From Delphinapterus leucas (taxonomy: Eukaryota; Chordata; Mammalia; Artiodactyla; Monodontidae), in the NCBI RefSeq assembly GCF_002288925.2, contig NW_022098004.1, positions 9,901,980 through 9,965,979 on the forward strand: a stretch of 64,000 bases of DNA. Reading direction: 5' to 3'. The notes below the pieces were generated by a model. It saw only the letters and a program-made list of their open reading frames with translations, made no database searches and was not told where the DNA came from. Positions within the stretch are counted from its first letter, which is position 1; every line of letters starts with the position of its first letter. Both the position numbers and the translations under genes were made by a program. Below are positions 1 through 10,345 of this stretch, one piece after another.

Positions 1-231
1 TTTATTTATTTATTTATTTTTGCCTGCATTGGGTCTTTGTTGCTGCGCTCGGGCTTTCTCTAGTTGCAGCGAGCGGGGTCCACTCTTTGTTGAGGTGTGT
101 GGGCTTCTCATTGCGGTGGCTTCTCTTGTTGCAGAGCACAGGCTCCAGGCGCGTGGGCCTCAGTAGTTGTGGCTTACGGGCTCTACGGCACAGGCTCAGC
201 AATTGTGGCGCATGGGTCTAGTTGCTCCGCT
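1..231 (-). mobile_element. CHR SINE, long form, truncated
   Basis: Reverse-oriented CHR element starting with its (TTTA)n tail at the window edge and showing the long-form body (reverse complements of the 'CTAGAGAAAGCCCGC' and 'ACAACTACTGAGCC' blocks). It stops at GTTGCTCCGC near 231, so the tRNA-like head is missing. Sense to WWOX. Confidence 0.85.
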
Positions 232-545
232 TGCTGCCATTTCTTAAGCAACTGGCAGGACCTTGACAAAGAAAGGCTTAGGAAACACTTTTGCTTGGTC
301 CTCCAACTGTCCTATGAGAAGAGGGACCTGGGATGCTGCAAGGTTAAGGCCACCATGCCTGTCAATGGTGGAGCCCAGGTTTGTCCTACGTTTATTCTGG
401 TGGTTCTTTTTCTCTTTATTATTCTTTTGTTTAAATAAAAATTCAGTGCAACAACAGAACTATACAAAGAATAACCACCTCACACACATAATTTGGTCTA
501 TATCCTTTCAGATCTTTTGGGGTCATTTTTTGGCAATTTGCTTCT
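232..545. other. Unique intronic sequence
   Basis: No gene or repeat recognised between two CHR SINEs. The end is T-rich. Short open frames here have no coding character. Confidence 0.5.
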
Positions 546-827
546 TTTTTTAAGTTTATTTACTTATTTATTTTTGGCTTTGGGTCTTCGTTGCTGCGCA
601 TGGGCTTTCTCTAGTTGCAGTGAGCAGGGGCTACTCTTTGTTGTGGTGCGCGGGCTTCTCATTGCGGTGGCTTCTCTTGTTGCAGAGCATGGGTTCTAGG
701 CGCACAGGCTTCAGTAGTTATGGCTCTCGGGCTCTAGAGCACAGGCTCAGTAGTTGTGGCACACGGGCTTGGTTGCTCCGCAGCACATGGGATCTTCCCA
801 GACCAGGGCTCGAACCTGTGTCCCCTG
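546..827 (-). mobile_element. CHR SINE, long form, head truncated
   Basis: Reverse-oriented CHR element: T-rich tail, long-form body, then the reverse complement of box B (GGGCTCGAACC). Similarity is lost after GTCCCCTGGG, inside the tRNA-like head. Sense to WWOX, and more diverged than the plus-strand copies. Confidence 0.85.
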
Positions 828-1254
828 GGGTCTCTCCAGGAGCACCTGGGGACAGATTTCCAGCTACTGCTTCCACAATGATCTCCATGTTCTCTGTGTC
901 CTCTTCAGTTGCTGTGGTTTCTACCAGCAGGCAGCCTGGGTCAGCAGGCAGAGGTGGAGGGTTCCCAGAAGGACAGGGGCTCTGGACAGGCTCTAGGAGT
1001 CCACGGTTAGAGAGAGGTCGGGGGATCAGCAATAGCTCAGGGCACAGTCCATCCATCTCCCCAGTGCTGTTGGCTGGCTGTGAGTCCAACACAGGGTCTG
1101 TCATCACCACCAACTTGTGTGCTATGTCCTCTTACATGCTTAGGGAGGAGCCAAGGAGGACGTGGTGTCGTCTAGATTGAGCCGCTGGAAGGCGGAGTCA
1201 GGTGGGACATAGGTGGGCACAAGAGAAGAAATGAACTTATCTTCGGGGCACGGG
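828..1254. other. Unique intronic sequence
   Basis: No coding or repeat signal that I recognise. Moderately GC-rich, with short overlapping frames on both strands and no splice context. Confidence 0.45.
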
Positions 1255-1370
1255 TACGCGTGGCCTTGGACGGATACAGTCCCCTCGCTTCTCGGGGCCT
1301 CAGCTTCTCTATCTGTAAAGTGGAGACGATGACAGAGTACACATCGCTGGGCGGGAGCGGGAATCACAAG
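1255..1370 (+). repeat. MIR fragment
   Basis: Contains the MIR core in sense orientation: GGCCTCAGCTTCTCTATCTGTAAA followed by a purine-rich stretch (the core match spans about 1297-1325). Confidence 0.55.
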
Positions 1371-1618
1371 TGCCAGCAAATGGGAAAGCCATTTTTAACC
1401 TGCAAGGCTCCCAGCCCTGCGCGGGCGGGAGCCTCATCTCTATCAAGACTTAGATTTAAAAAATGGACTAAGGAAGAAAATGAAACTTCATCTATCTTCC
1501 TTCCATGTGTTGTTTTATATGTCTTCTGATTTGGTTCTGTATAATTTATCTCAGTTATTTAGAATTTCTTTCAACCTTCAAGAAGAAAGCTAATTCTGAC
1601 GGGAGAATTCAAGTGTGT

Positions 1619-1658
1619 TCATTCATTCATCCATTCATTCACTCCCTCATTCAACAAA
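1619..1658. repeat. (ATTC)n simple repeat
   Basis: About eight interrupted copies of ATTC/ATCC, ending before CAACAAACAGG. Confidence 0.8.
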
Positions 1659-2576
1659 CAGGAGAAAGCAACTGAGAAGAAATCATTCATTGAGTACCCA
1701 TAAGCACCACGTCCTAGAAGCTTTGTCTATTTTTGCTACAGTTACACAATGATCATGTGGACCAAAAAAAAGCTTACTGAATGTCATCCATGGGCCTCAC
1801 ACTACACCAAATACAAGATATTCAAATATCAACACAACAAATCACGCGATAATCATCATTATTAGTCTCTTCAATTTACACATGTGGAAACTCAGGCTCA
1901 AAGAAATTAGGTTTCCATCATCACATGGGACTCTAATGGTCACCGGTTTTATATTCAAAACTACCTTTTGTTTGTTTAAGATTTCCAAAGTCATAACAGA
2001 TCTTAAAGTGGAAAACAAGCATTGCAAATACATTTCCATCCTGGGTGGGGCGGGGGCAGGTGTACATACTCCTGCATTATAAAACATAGAACATGCTACA
2101 CTGATACATAACCTGTACAGCTGGTGACATAACCCTCCTGGTTTTTTTTTCAGAAAAAGGTAAACTGAGGAAGAGTGTGTCTGTATCTAGACAATACGTT
2201 TAATAAGGATGTGGGAAAGCACAAGGGGCCATAGGAGAGGTTGATCACACCCCTGGGTTTTTAGCCTGGAGAAAAGGCAGACAGGTGCTTCTCTGTGGCC
2301 TCCTGGCATGTTAAAAGTTATGACACAATAGAAGTTTAAAAAAAAGTTATGACAAACTGTCCTCCACCTTAACAACAAGAAACGGATACAAATCTTGGGA
2401 CACAAATATCAAGAAAGACTACTTTAAGTAGCCACAGAAACAAATACCTAGTTAACCCTCCTGTTTAAAAAAGCTTTGCAATACAACAAATATTAACTAC
2501 TTCTAAAATCACCAAATTCAACTTATGAGGCTCTTTCTTAAAAAAAAAAAAGAAAAGAAACAAACAGAACAACCTG
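1659..2576. other. Intronic sequence, possible MIR scrap
   Basis: Mostly unrecognised. The part at about 1840-1915 contains TGGAAACTCAGGCTCA, which resembles the reverse MIR core. A GGGTGGGGCGGGGG run lies at 2043-2056. No exon signal. Confidence 0.35.
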
Positions 2577-2775
2577 GGGCTTCCCTGGTGGCGCAGTGGT
2601 TGAGAGTCCGCCTGCCGATGCAGGGGACGCGGGTTCGTGCCCCGGTCCGGGAAGATCCCACATGCCGTGGAGCGGCTGGGCCCGTGAGCCATGGCCGCTG
2701 AGCCTGCGCGTCCGGAGCCTGTGCTCTGCAACGGGAGAGGCCACAACAGTGAGAGGTCCGCGTACCGCAAAAAAA
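2577..2775 (+). mobile_element. CHR SINE, short (CD-like) form
   Basis: Full short-form element: tRNA-Glu-like head with box A (TGGCGCAGTGG) and box B (GGTTCGTGCCC), short body ending CGCGTACCGC, then poly-A. A possible short duplication AACCTG flanks it (2571-2576 and just after the A tail). Antisense to WWOX. Confidence 0.93.
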
Positions 2776-2781
2776 AAAAAA

Positions 2782-3300
2782 CCTGAAAAATCTGGGAGTT
2801 AGATCCGGTGTAAATCTTCCAGAACACCTGGCTCATATGGATCATACAAACTACCTGTTTAAGGGGAAGGCATTCCTCTTGCCCTTCAAACTGGGTAAGG
2901 AAGTAACTGCCTTCTAAAGAGATTTGAACCACTGTGACGCTACTTAAAGCGAGGTAAAGGAAGGACAAGAGATTTAGGTTCTGAAACTTGGAAAAAAGAC
3001 CCTGTGTCATTCTCTTCTCTTTGGCAGATTAAGGTACCAATTTCTATTATGCCATTTCTCACCTTCTAATGAAACTAGTTCTGTAACCCTCCAAAGACCA
3101 GGAGTTCCCTGAGTGCAGGCTTCTCTTCTTTGCATCTGCTCAGCACCTCGTGCAAAGCTTGGGATAACTCAGCCACATTCTAAGGGTGGGATGGACCGAC
3201 AAATCCATGGACCTCCAAGCCAAGAGCACCTTTTGCTACTAGGTTGCCTTGAAGCTTTACTCTAAGCAACAGCCCTAATTAAGAAGTAACTCAGCAAACT
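2782..3300. other. Unique intronic sequence
   Basis: No gene or repeat recognised between the SINE and the L1 3' end. Confidence 0.45.
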
Positions 3301-3304
3301 ATTA

Positions 3305-3487
3305 TATATAGAGTGGTGAACAACAAGGTCCTACTGGATAGCACAGGGAACTATATTCAAAATCCTGTAATAAACCATAATGGAAAAGAATATGAAAAAG
3401 AATATACATGTAATATCTGAATCACTTTGCTGTACACCAAAAACTAACACAACATTGTAAATCAACTATACTTCAATTGAAAAAAAA
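3305..3487 (+). mobile_element. L1 3' end, cetartiodactyl type
   Basis: Terminal L1 3' UTR: AAGGTCCTACTGGATAGCAC, then ACTTTGCTGTACACC, AACACAACATTGTAAATC, and an A-rich end. 5' truncated. Antisense to WWOX. Confidence 0.88.
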
Positions 3488-3524
3488 GAAGTAACTCAAA
3501 GAATAAAAACTAATGTAAAGGGTG

Positions 3525-3835
3525 TTTCTTGGGAGGTGACAGAATAGTTCGGTATCCTGATTGTGATGGTACTTATGCAAACCTCTATATTTAACAGAAC
3601 TATACACACACACACACACACACAAAGTACATGTAAAAACTGGTTAAATATAAATAAATTCTTTAGTTTATAATTAGGTACCAATGTCAATTTCCCAGAT
3701 TTGATCATTCTAATATGGTTATATAAGATGTTATTATTGGGGGAAGCTGGGTGACAGTCAGGTACCCAGGAACTCTCCGTATTAGTCTTTGCAACGTCTA
3801 TGAGAATCCAAAATTATTTTTAAATTAAAAAAAAA
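3525..3835 (+). mobile_element. Old L1 (L1M type) 3' UTR
   Basis: Ordered matches to the old L1 3' UTR: CCTGATTGTGATGGT, an internal (AC)n run, ATGTAAAAACTGGT, CCAATGTCAATTTCC and GGGGGAAGCTGGGTGA, ending A-rich. Antisense to WWOX. Confidence 0.75.
3604..3624. repeat. (AC)n microsatellite inside the L1 3' UTR
   Basis: About ten AC units, at the place where L1M 3' UTRs usually carry such a run. Confidence 0.85.
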
Positions 3836-3967
3836 ATTTTAAGTAGAAAATGCCAACAAGTCAAAGGACATAAATTTTCAGGTTAAACTGTGAGTTCTAA
3901 CCATTAGGGATTTGTGAGAAAGACACCAAATTTTTTTTTTCTCTCTCTCTCTGTTGCTTACCCTTTA

Positions 3968-4285
3968 CATCAGTACCATTCAATAAAACTAATGAAAGTC
4001 ACACATGTAATTTAAATTTTCTAGTAGTCAAGTCAAAAAAAAAGGGTAAAAAGAAACAAGTGAGATGAACTTTAATATTTTAACCCAGTGTCTAAAATAT
4101 CATCTCAGCATGGAATCAATATAAAAAACACTAATAAAATATTTTACCTTTTTATACTATGTCTTCAAAATCTGATAGGTATTTTATTTCACACTTACAC
4201 ATCATTTCAACCTGGACCAGGCGCATTTCAAGCCCTCAATTGCCATATGTGGCCCCTGGCTACCATACTGGACATCTCCACTCTA
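3968..4285 (+). mobile_element. Old nonautonomous DNA-type repeat (family not named)
   Basis: Ends are partly inverted: CAGTACCATTCAATA at the left and TACTGGACATC at the right. The inside is AT-rich, followed by GCCATATGTGGCCCCTGGCTACC, which I recognise as part of a common old mammalian repeat. Name uncertain. (The inner match is at about 4241-4264.). Confidence 0.5.
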
Positions 4286-4985
4286 GATACCACCTATAAG
4301 TGGCTGTGAAAAGTCACTTGGAGCTGCTTTCTTACTTACACTTTTTATTTCCTTTGGATGAATGGTTATCTCCAGCATTTCATGCCTACTTGATGGTGGC
4401 AGTGCACACCACTTGAGGGTAATAGATCTAAAGGAGTGCCGTCTACTGATGAGTTTCTAGACATACACTTATTTTAAAATAACACACACCCCCACAGCCA
4501 AAATCACAGTTCAACTTGAAAACGTTTTCTGGATGTGAAATTTTTTCTGCACTGTGACATATTCCTGGGGACAGTGGCGGGTCCTTTCTATCCAGGTCAT
4601 CATAGAATGAAGACAGAGTCTCATTAGCTGTAAGGAGTTTGGGGGTGGTGGGCAGGAGGGTCTCTGATGCCTTCCCTGTTCCCTTATGATTCAAAGTTGC
4701 ATTAAACACAGAATATCAGTTAAATAACTACAAAAACCCTTGAAGTAACCAGAAGGAAGTCCTGAGGGCTGCTCTCTGCGAGTCTAATTGTCCACCTCCT
4801 GTCACTCCCGTGGCAGGTGTGCACCCCCTGCACCTAGAGGTTACCTGTGGCTCTGGCCCAGGGAACGTGAGCAGCTGCGACAGCGTCACCCTGAGCATGA
4901 GTCTGAAGGGCAGTGCACGGTCAACACGCCTTTCTCTTCCTGTCACAACACCCAGAGACGCGAGTCGACTCCGGTTGGCTAAGCG
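4286..4985. other. Unique intronic sequence
   Basis: No gene recognised. Overlapping short frames on both strands near 4730-4990 reflect higher GC only; no splice sites or family match are visible. Confidence 0.45.
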
Positions 4986-5125
4986 AGGTCCCATCTAGCA
5001 CAGCCTTCCCAGCAACTCACGATGGAAATGTCATTGGAACGAGAAATAAACCTCAGTTGTTTTAAGCCCCTGAGATTTTGAGGTCGTTTGTTATTACGGT
5101 CTAGCTTGGCCTGTCCTAACACATC
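4986..5125 (+). mobile_element. Possible LTR 3' end (MaLR-like)
   Basis: Contains GAAATAAACCTCAGTTGTTTTAAG (about 5041-5064), then CCCCTGAGATTTTGAGG and GGCCTGTCCTAACACA, a layout like the polyadenylation end of old mammalian LTRs. The 5' part is not recognisable. Confidence 0.4.
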
Positions 5126-6320
5126 ATTCAATTGTCGATTCCCTACGCGTGACATCAACTATTCCATCCAGGGTCTCTCCCTGAGTACTTGGGCCTTATC
5201 GTATCTGCTATATAACCCAGGCTGGGTTTTACAGTGGTTTCATTACCAACCATAAAAACTGTAACAGTGGAACTGTATAAACAAACCAAACAGTGTTTTT
5301 ACTGTAAAACATGAATGTAATATAAATATTTGTCTTTGCCTTCTCTCAGCATCTGTAATGAGAGCAGAAAATTCATGCCATATGTTTATAGTATGAAGGG
5401 GGAAGAAGAAAAAAGATCTCAGTGATTCATCCATGCGGGTGCTGGCTAAGCTGGTTAGTATTTTTAATTCATCCATTTTCTTTCACAGATAAATTCTCCA
5501 CAAATCCTAAAACCCTTATGATCGTTAGTTGCCAAATTCATGACTGTTCCTACAGGAGGGTCCTTGCTAAGGAGAACATGAATGTGGGGCTATGAGGTCA
5601 GCTTCTCTGACAAGATGAGAAACTGTGGAGTGAATGAGGACTGTGGCCTCTCCCCAGCCCGGCTCCACAAATTTGCATATGAAATAACCTCTCTGAACAC
5701 TTGAAAAGACTCGCCCTACCTCTAGCTGGAAGTGCACCTGGACACGTGGGGTCCTGAGAGCTCCTGCTTTTTTTGCATCCTCACAGGGAGAAGCACAGAG
5801 CACGTTAAGTGGCTCCTGCCTGCAGGAGGACCTTCCGATTGGGTTGGAGCGGGGTTACGGCCCCTGCCGAGGTGTGTGCCAAGCACACGATCCAGCTTCG
5901 CACGCAGGGAGCAACGGGGAACGTTTTTATTTCAGAGCCATAATGGAGTCCTTGATGTGAAGGTGCTGAAGCCTGCCCGGAGTGTCTGGGCAGCCTTCTA
6001 GGATGCCAGCCGAGGGGCACAGAGAATGGTTTAATTTGCTCCAAATTGGCTCACGGACCAGAGGTTTCTGGAAACTGTCACTGTCCCACAGAATCCAATA
6101 CCACAGCAAGGAAGCTCTGTTTGAACACAGAGCAAACATACCCGGACGAGGCTCTGTCTGGCACAGAGGAGGCCGGCCCCTCGTGGGCACGAGAGCTGTT
6201 GGCGGGAATAGGGGAAGCAGGAAGGCCTTGATGGGCTAGAGCCCAGGACAGGCAAGGCACAGAGAGGTAACCTCCAGAAGCTCTCGGCACGGTGAGCAGC
6301 GCCAGTGGGTGGAACCTAGC
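5126..6320. other. Unique intronic sequence
   Basis: No gene or repeat recognised. From about 5730 to 6280 the sequence is GC-richer and carries several overlapping short open frames on both strands, without start, splice or family support. Confidence 0.45.
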
Positions 6321-6324
6321 GCGG

Positions 6325-6480
6325 GCCACAAGCCGGGCACTGCCACCTCACTTAATCTTGACAAGCGTCCTATGCAGGGAAGCAGTTAGCCTGAGAGGCA
6401 CGTGGAGGAGAGCCTGGACTGAGAATACTCACTGCCAGCAGGTGGAGAGCCGGGATTCCTACCTAGGTCGGGCTGATTCC
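6325..6480 (-). repeat. MIR fragment (weak)
   Basis: Reverse-oriented MIR-like order: CTCACTTAATCTTGACAAGC, then a degenerate core and GGAGAGCCGGGATTCC. Confidence 0.45.
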
Positions 6481-6689
6481 AAAATCTGGGCTGGCGACCA
6501 TGAACTCGGCAGCTGGAGTCAAAGAAGAGCCCTCATATTTCTAACCAGCTGGTCTAACACCTTCCAACAGTGATGAGAAACACAGGTACTGGGTCTGCTC
6601 CTACCCAAGTATTACTGAGCCTGGACCGTCAACCAGGTCCTGCCCTCCTCCTCCGAGTTGAGTGTTGATATTATTATTATTAATTTACA

Positions 6690-6800
6690 TGTCTGTCAAC
6701 ACACCTATACTCCCTGAGGGCAAGCACAACATCTTAGGTACCTATACAGGCTCACCGTCTAGTGGGATGCTTGGCATGTAATAAAGTTCCGACAGATGTC
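6690..6800 (+). repeat. L2 3' end
   Basis: Typical L2 terminal order: ACTCCCTGAGGGCAAGCAC, then GGGATGCTTGGCATGTAATA. Diverged. Confidence 0.5.
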
Positions 6801-6976
6801 TGTTGCTTAAATAAGGGGACCTTCAGCCAACAATCAATGTGTGATGTGATCAGCGCTGTGATGCATGCATGTTTAAAAACCAAAACGTGGACTTTAAGCT
6901 CCTTGAAGTCAGGAACGTTTGCTTTCTTTGTCACTGCCACGTCACTCAGAGAAAGGGGCTGCTAACAATTTGCTGA

Positions 6977-6997
6977 GGGAAGGGAGGGGAGGGAGGG
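6977..6997 (+). other. G-quadruplex motif
   Basis: Five runs of three or four G separated by one or two A, inside a purine-rich tract to about 7021. It lies on the strand opposite WWOX sense, so any structure would form in DNA rather than in the WWOX transcript. Confidence 0.6.
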
Positions 6998-7021
6998 AAA
7001 GTGGGCAGGAGAGGGGGAAAA

Positions 7022-7299
7022 GCAGTCCAGGAAAACTCTAGGGGAAAGACACCAGTGGGCAGAGACTCACTGCATACAGAGGCATCAGGTGGACGAGCTT
7101 GGCTGAGGTCACCCCAAGCAGAGGAAGTCTTCTGTGACAAGACAGAAGGAGACGGGAGGGTTCGGGAACAGCTATGAGGCCGGTATAATTGGGAAAAGGA
7201 AGAGAATGGTCGGAGATGAACCTGGACAGGTAGGCAGGGGCCAGACCACACAGGGACCCCAAATTTTTTTTTTAATCCTGTACAGCACACACTAGGTAC
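7022..7299. other. Unique intronic sequence
   Basis: Purine-biased with no feature recognised. A long minus-strand open frame here reflects the purine bias. Confidence 0.4.
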
Positions 7300-7500
7300 C
7301 TGGGTACCGTTCTACATATCCAGGCACCATCCTAAGCGCTTTATGTGCAAGACTTCAGCTAATTTTCACAACCTTGTGACTCCAGTACTATTAGCATTCC
7401 CATGTTACAGATGAAGAAACTGAGGCAACAGGAAGTGAAGGGCACCTGGTTTGTAAAGGGAAGAAATAGGATTCAAACTCGAGCAGACCAGAGCCCAAGG
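7300..7500 (-). repeat. MIR element
   Basis: Reverse MIR: CCTAAGCGCTTTATGTGC, then TTACAGATGAAGAAACTGAG, and GGATTCAAACTCG. Order and spacing fit MIR. Confidence 0.75.
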
Positions 7501-8029
7501 CTGTTGCTTACACCCATATAACATATCTTACAGATCAATCCTTTTAGCCCAATTAAGTTAGCATGCTTTAGCACCCCTTCCCAAGAAGGTGCCTGGCACT
7601 GAATAAGGATACACTGAGGCTAAAGGAATCCTTTCCAGTAGCCGTCACGTTGATCAGGTAGGCTATTTACTCTTGTTAAATAAAGTCTTTATATACCCCA
7701 GTCTGTCCGCTTATAAATTTAAAATATATTCTATCGCTTTTTAAAAATCTATATTTAATTATACAGCATCAGTGAAATTTCACTTGGGGAACGATAAGCT
7801 AACATAAGTGAATGCTTCCAATAGAAAAAGCTGTAATTTAAAATAAATTACTGTGTTAGGGAAAAAAATTTACTCTCTTCGTAGAAAAACAATTACTATC
7901 TGGTATTAGGTACCCCACGCGATTAGAAAATCACATCAATAGCAAAGAACCAAATAAACGCCCCAAATTCCTCCTCTCCCCATGTAGCTTTCACTGGTGA
8001 TCCCAGACACCAAGTGTGTGTAGCAGGCT
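7501..8029. other. Unique AT-rich intronic sequence
   Basis: No repeat recognised except a possible L2 scrap (GTGCCTGGCACTGAATAAGG) at about 7590-7609. Confidence 0.4.
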
Positions 8030-8265
8030 CTGGTCCGAGTTTCATTAAGCCTTAAAATCAATTAAGCCACGGATTGGAACAATCATTCCTCCTTTGCAAA
8101 GTACTGATATTTTTTTCTTGGCCGCTTTAGGGCTTTTCCAGCACTCACGGGGAGATTTATGTTAGACAATTTCTTTCTGATTAAAACAAATCATAGCTCA
8201 ACATTTCTAATTTCCTCCTTTCTAAGCAAGAAATGATCAGAGAACTCTGAAAACAGTGATCAAAC
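8030..8265. other. Candidate conserved noncoding element
   Basis: Repeat-free, AT-rich and dense in homeobox- or SOX-like words: AAAATCAATTAAGCC, GATTGGAACAATCA, CCTTTGCAAAGT, CTGATTAAAAC. Conservation is inferred from texture only and was not measured. Confidence 0.25.
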
Positions 8266-8319
8266 CCATCGTGCAGAGGCTGGCACTAAAAACCTCCATA
8301 AAAACACTCCAGAGACTAG

Positions 8320-8364
8320 TTCTCTCCCCCTTCTCCCCCTCCCCCTTCTCCCCCTCCCCCTCCC
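8320..8364 (-). other. C-rich tract; G-quadruplex motif on the WWOX strand
   Basis: The plus strand carries C-runs at 8326-8330, 8335-8339, 8341-8345, 8350-8354, 8356-8360 and 8362-8364, so the minus (WWOX sense) strand has six G-runs with short spacers. A 15 bp unit is repeated (8326-8340 and 8341-8355). Confidence 0.75.
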
Positions 8365-8462
8365 GTTTGTGTGTCTTTCTCTGTATGTCTGTTCCACCCC
8401 ACCCCCACTCTGGCTCTGTTTTTCTCTGTCTCTCTCTCTCTCTCTCCAGCTCATCTCTCTTT
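8365..8462 (+). repeat. Pyrimidine-rich tract with (TC)n
   Basis: Continues the C-rich tract as a CT-rich stretch with a (TC)n run at about 8427-8447. Low complexity. Confidence 0.7.
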
Positions 8463-8646
8463 CAGTAAGCGTCTGTCTTTGACAGGTTTCAGGGCAATTA
8501 CTTATTAACCGAAAGGCAAAGGGATGTTAGAAGCAAAGCCCACCCCAGCTGGTTTTCTGACCTAAGTAATAGGAAAAAGGAGGTTTCTATATCTACCTCC
8601 AAAGGCATCACCCGAGGCCTTTAATTTTTAGGGAAGTTACTGATTT

Positions 8647-9002
8647 AGGACTTCCCTGGTGGCCCAGTGGTTAAGAATCCACCTGCCAACGCGGGGACAC
8701 AAGTTCGAGCCCTGGCCCGGGAAGATCCCGCATGCCGCAGAGCAACTAAGCCCGTGCGCCGCAACTACTGAGCCTGCGCTCTAGAGCCCACGAGCCACAA
8801 CTACTGAGCCCATGTGCCTAGGGCCGTGCTCCTCAACAAAAGAAGCGACCGCAATGAGAAGCCCACACACAGCAACAAAGCGTAGTCCCCGCTCACCGCA
8901 ACTAGAGAAAGCCCGCATGCAACAACTTAGACCCAACGCAGCCAAAAATAAATAAATAAAAATTAAAATAAATTTTAAATCAATTATTTTTTAAAAAAAC
9001 AA
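8647..9002 (+). mobile_element. CHR SINE, long form, intact
   Basis: Head with box B, long-form body with several ACAACTACTGAGCC units, (TAAA)n tail. Exact 14 bp target duplication GAAGTTACTGATTT at 8633-8646 and 9003-9016. Antisense to WWOX. Confidence 0.95.
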
Positions 9003-9016
9003 GAAGTTACTGATTT

Positions 9017-9620
9017 CTGGTCAACCTTCTCTCTCTCGATCACATACACTCTCCAAGTAGAGACCAGAAGGCTCCTGGATGTACCCACAAGCCCTTCCAC
9101 GGACTCCTTGGGCTGTGCCTTTCCAGCTGATCCACTTTTCCATCCTTCAAAATCAAGTTGATTTGTGAGCCAGCTGCCACTTCTCCAGAACAGCGAGGGG
9201 AGCTGGCCAACTGAGAAGGCCCAAACCGGGGCTAGTGATTTTCAAAGGACTGGGACGCGAGGCGCTTCACACCACGTCCCATGAACGAGTCCGTCTTCAA
9301 CAAGCCAGCAGGTAGCTGAAGAATTGCGGGGAATTCAGCGGCACCAACACGAAAATCGACTGACACAGCTGGGCACTCCAGATAAATATTCTGCTTATGT
9401 GTACCTTCTGCTTTTCCAGAAGCAGACCAACCCAAGCATCCCTTCCCACAGTGATAGGGTACTGCCTCCCGGGTTCTAGCCCCAAGGCTCAACCTTCAGT
9501 CATTCACCCAACAAACACTTACTCAGTCCCTCCTAACGGCCACGCAATGTGCAACACACCGGGGAAATACCGAGATGAACACAGCAGGCAAGGCTTCCGT
9601 CCTCCTACAGCAGGTCATCT
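9017..9620. other. Unique intronic sequence
   Basis: No gene. ATTCACCCAACAAACACTTA at about 9501-9520 starts a stretch like an old repeat, but I cannot name it. Confidence 0.35.
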
Positions 9621-9624
9621 CTTC

Positions 9625-9800
9625 TGCTTATTTGCTGTGTGGGCTTAGACAAGTTCCTCAACTTCTCTGTGCCTCATTTCATCTGAAAATAGGATTCATA
9701 CTATTACCTACCTCACGGGGTTGTCATAAAAATGAACTGGATTAAGGCATTTAAAGTGTTCCACACCGTGGCTGGCACACAATACTACTACCATTACTAT
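9625..9800 (+). repeat. MIR element
   Basis: Sense MIR: GACAAGTTCCTCAACTTCTC, then TGCCTCATTTCATCTG, ACCTACCTCACGGGGTTGTC, and GTGGCTGGCACACAATA. Confidence 0.8.
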
Positions 9801-10002
9801 TATGATAGCATCACCATCCTCATCATCAAGATCAAAATAAGAAGGAGAATTAAACCTGCCGCCCAATTGAGCATGAAGTGTTGGGTGTTTCTATTCCTGT
9901 CTCACAGGCAATTCTATGTCCTTTTTAAAAACATACACACATTTTTTTTCCACAGTAGGCAAATGGGCAGTATGACACTTTGTCTCAAAAGAAGGCATCA
10001 CT

Positions 10003-10213
10003 TGGGCTCCCCTGGTGGCGCAGTGGTTGAGAGTCCACCTGCCGATGCAGGGGACACGGGTTCGTGCCCCGGTCCGGGAAGATCCCACATGCCGCGGAGC
10101 GGCTGGGCCCGTGAGCCGTGGCCGCTGAGCCTGCGCATCCGGAGCCTGTGCTCCGTAACGGGAGAGGCCACCACAGTGAGAGGCCCGCGTACCGCAAAAA
10201 AAAAAAAAAAAAA
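10003..10213 (+). mobile_element. CHR SINE, short (CD-like) form, intact
   Basis: Full short-form element with boxes A and B and a poly-A tail. Exact target duplication AAGGCATCACT at 9992-10002 and 10214-10224. Antisense to WWOX. Confidence 0.95.
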
Positions 10214-10234
10214 AAGGCATCACTGCCTAAGTAA

Positions 10235-10345
10235 CACTGGATGGGTGAGTTACCCTCTCTGGGCCTCAGTTTTCCCACCTGTCAAGTGGGAGAGTTAAAC
10301 TGGATGATCTCAGAAAGTCCTTTTCCATCCCCAAATGCTACCGCT
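10235..10345 (+). repeat. MIR-type core fragment
   Basis: GGGCCTCAGTTTTCCCACCTGTCAA followed by GGGAGAGTT is the sense MIR/MIR3 core (about 10260-10284). The ends are not clear. Confidence 0.55.

Noticed and set aside
2580..2650. tRNA-Glu-like sequences with box A and box B (at each CHR SINE head)
   Set aside because: They are SINE promoters derived from tRNA, followed by SINE bodies and A tails. The cloverleaf is not kept, so they are not tRNA genes.
2538..2802. Recurring open frames of 60-130 codons (MASPVAEHRLRTRR..., MVESPPADAGD...) at many places on both strands
   Set aside because: They are translations of CHR SINEs, which lack stops in several frames. They occur only within the SINE copies and end in poly-A or poly-T.
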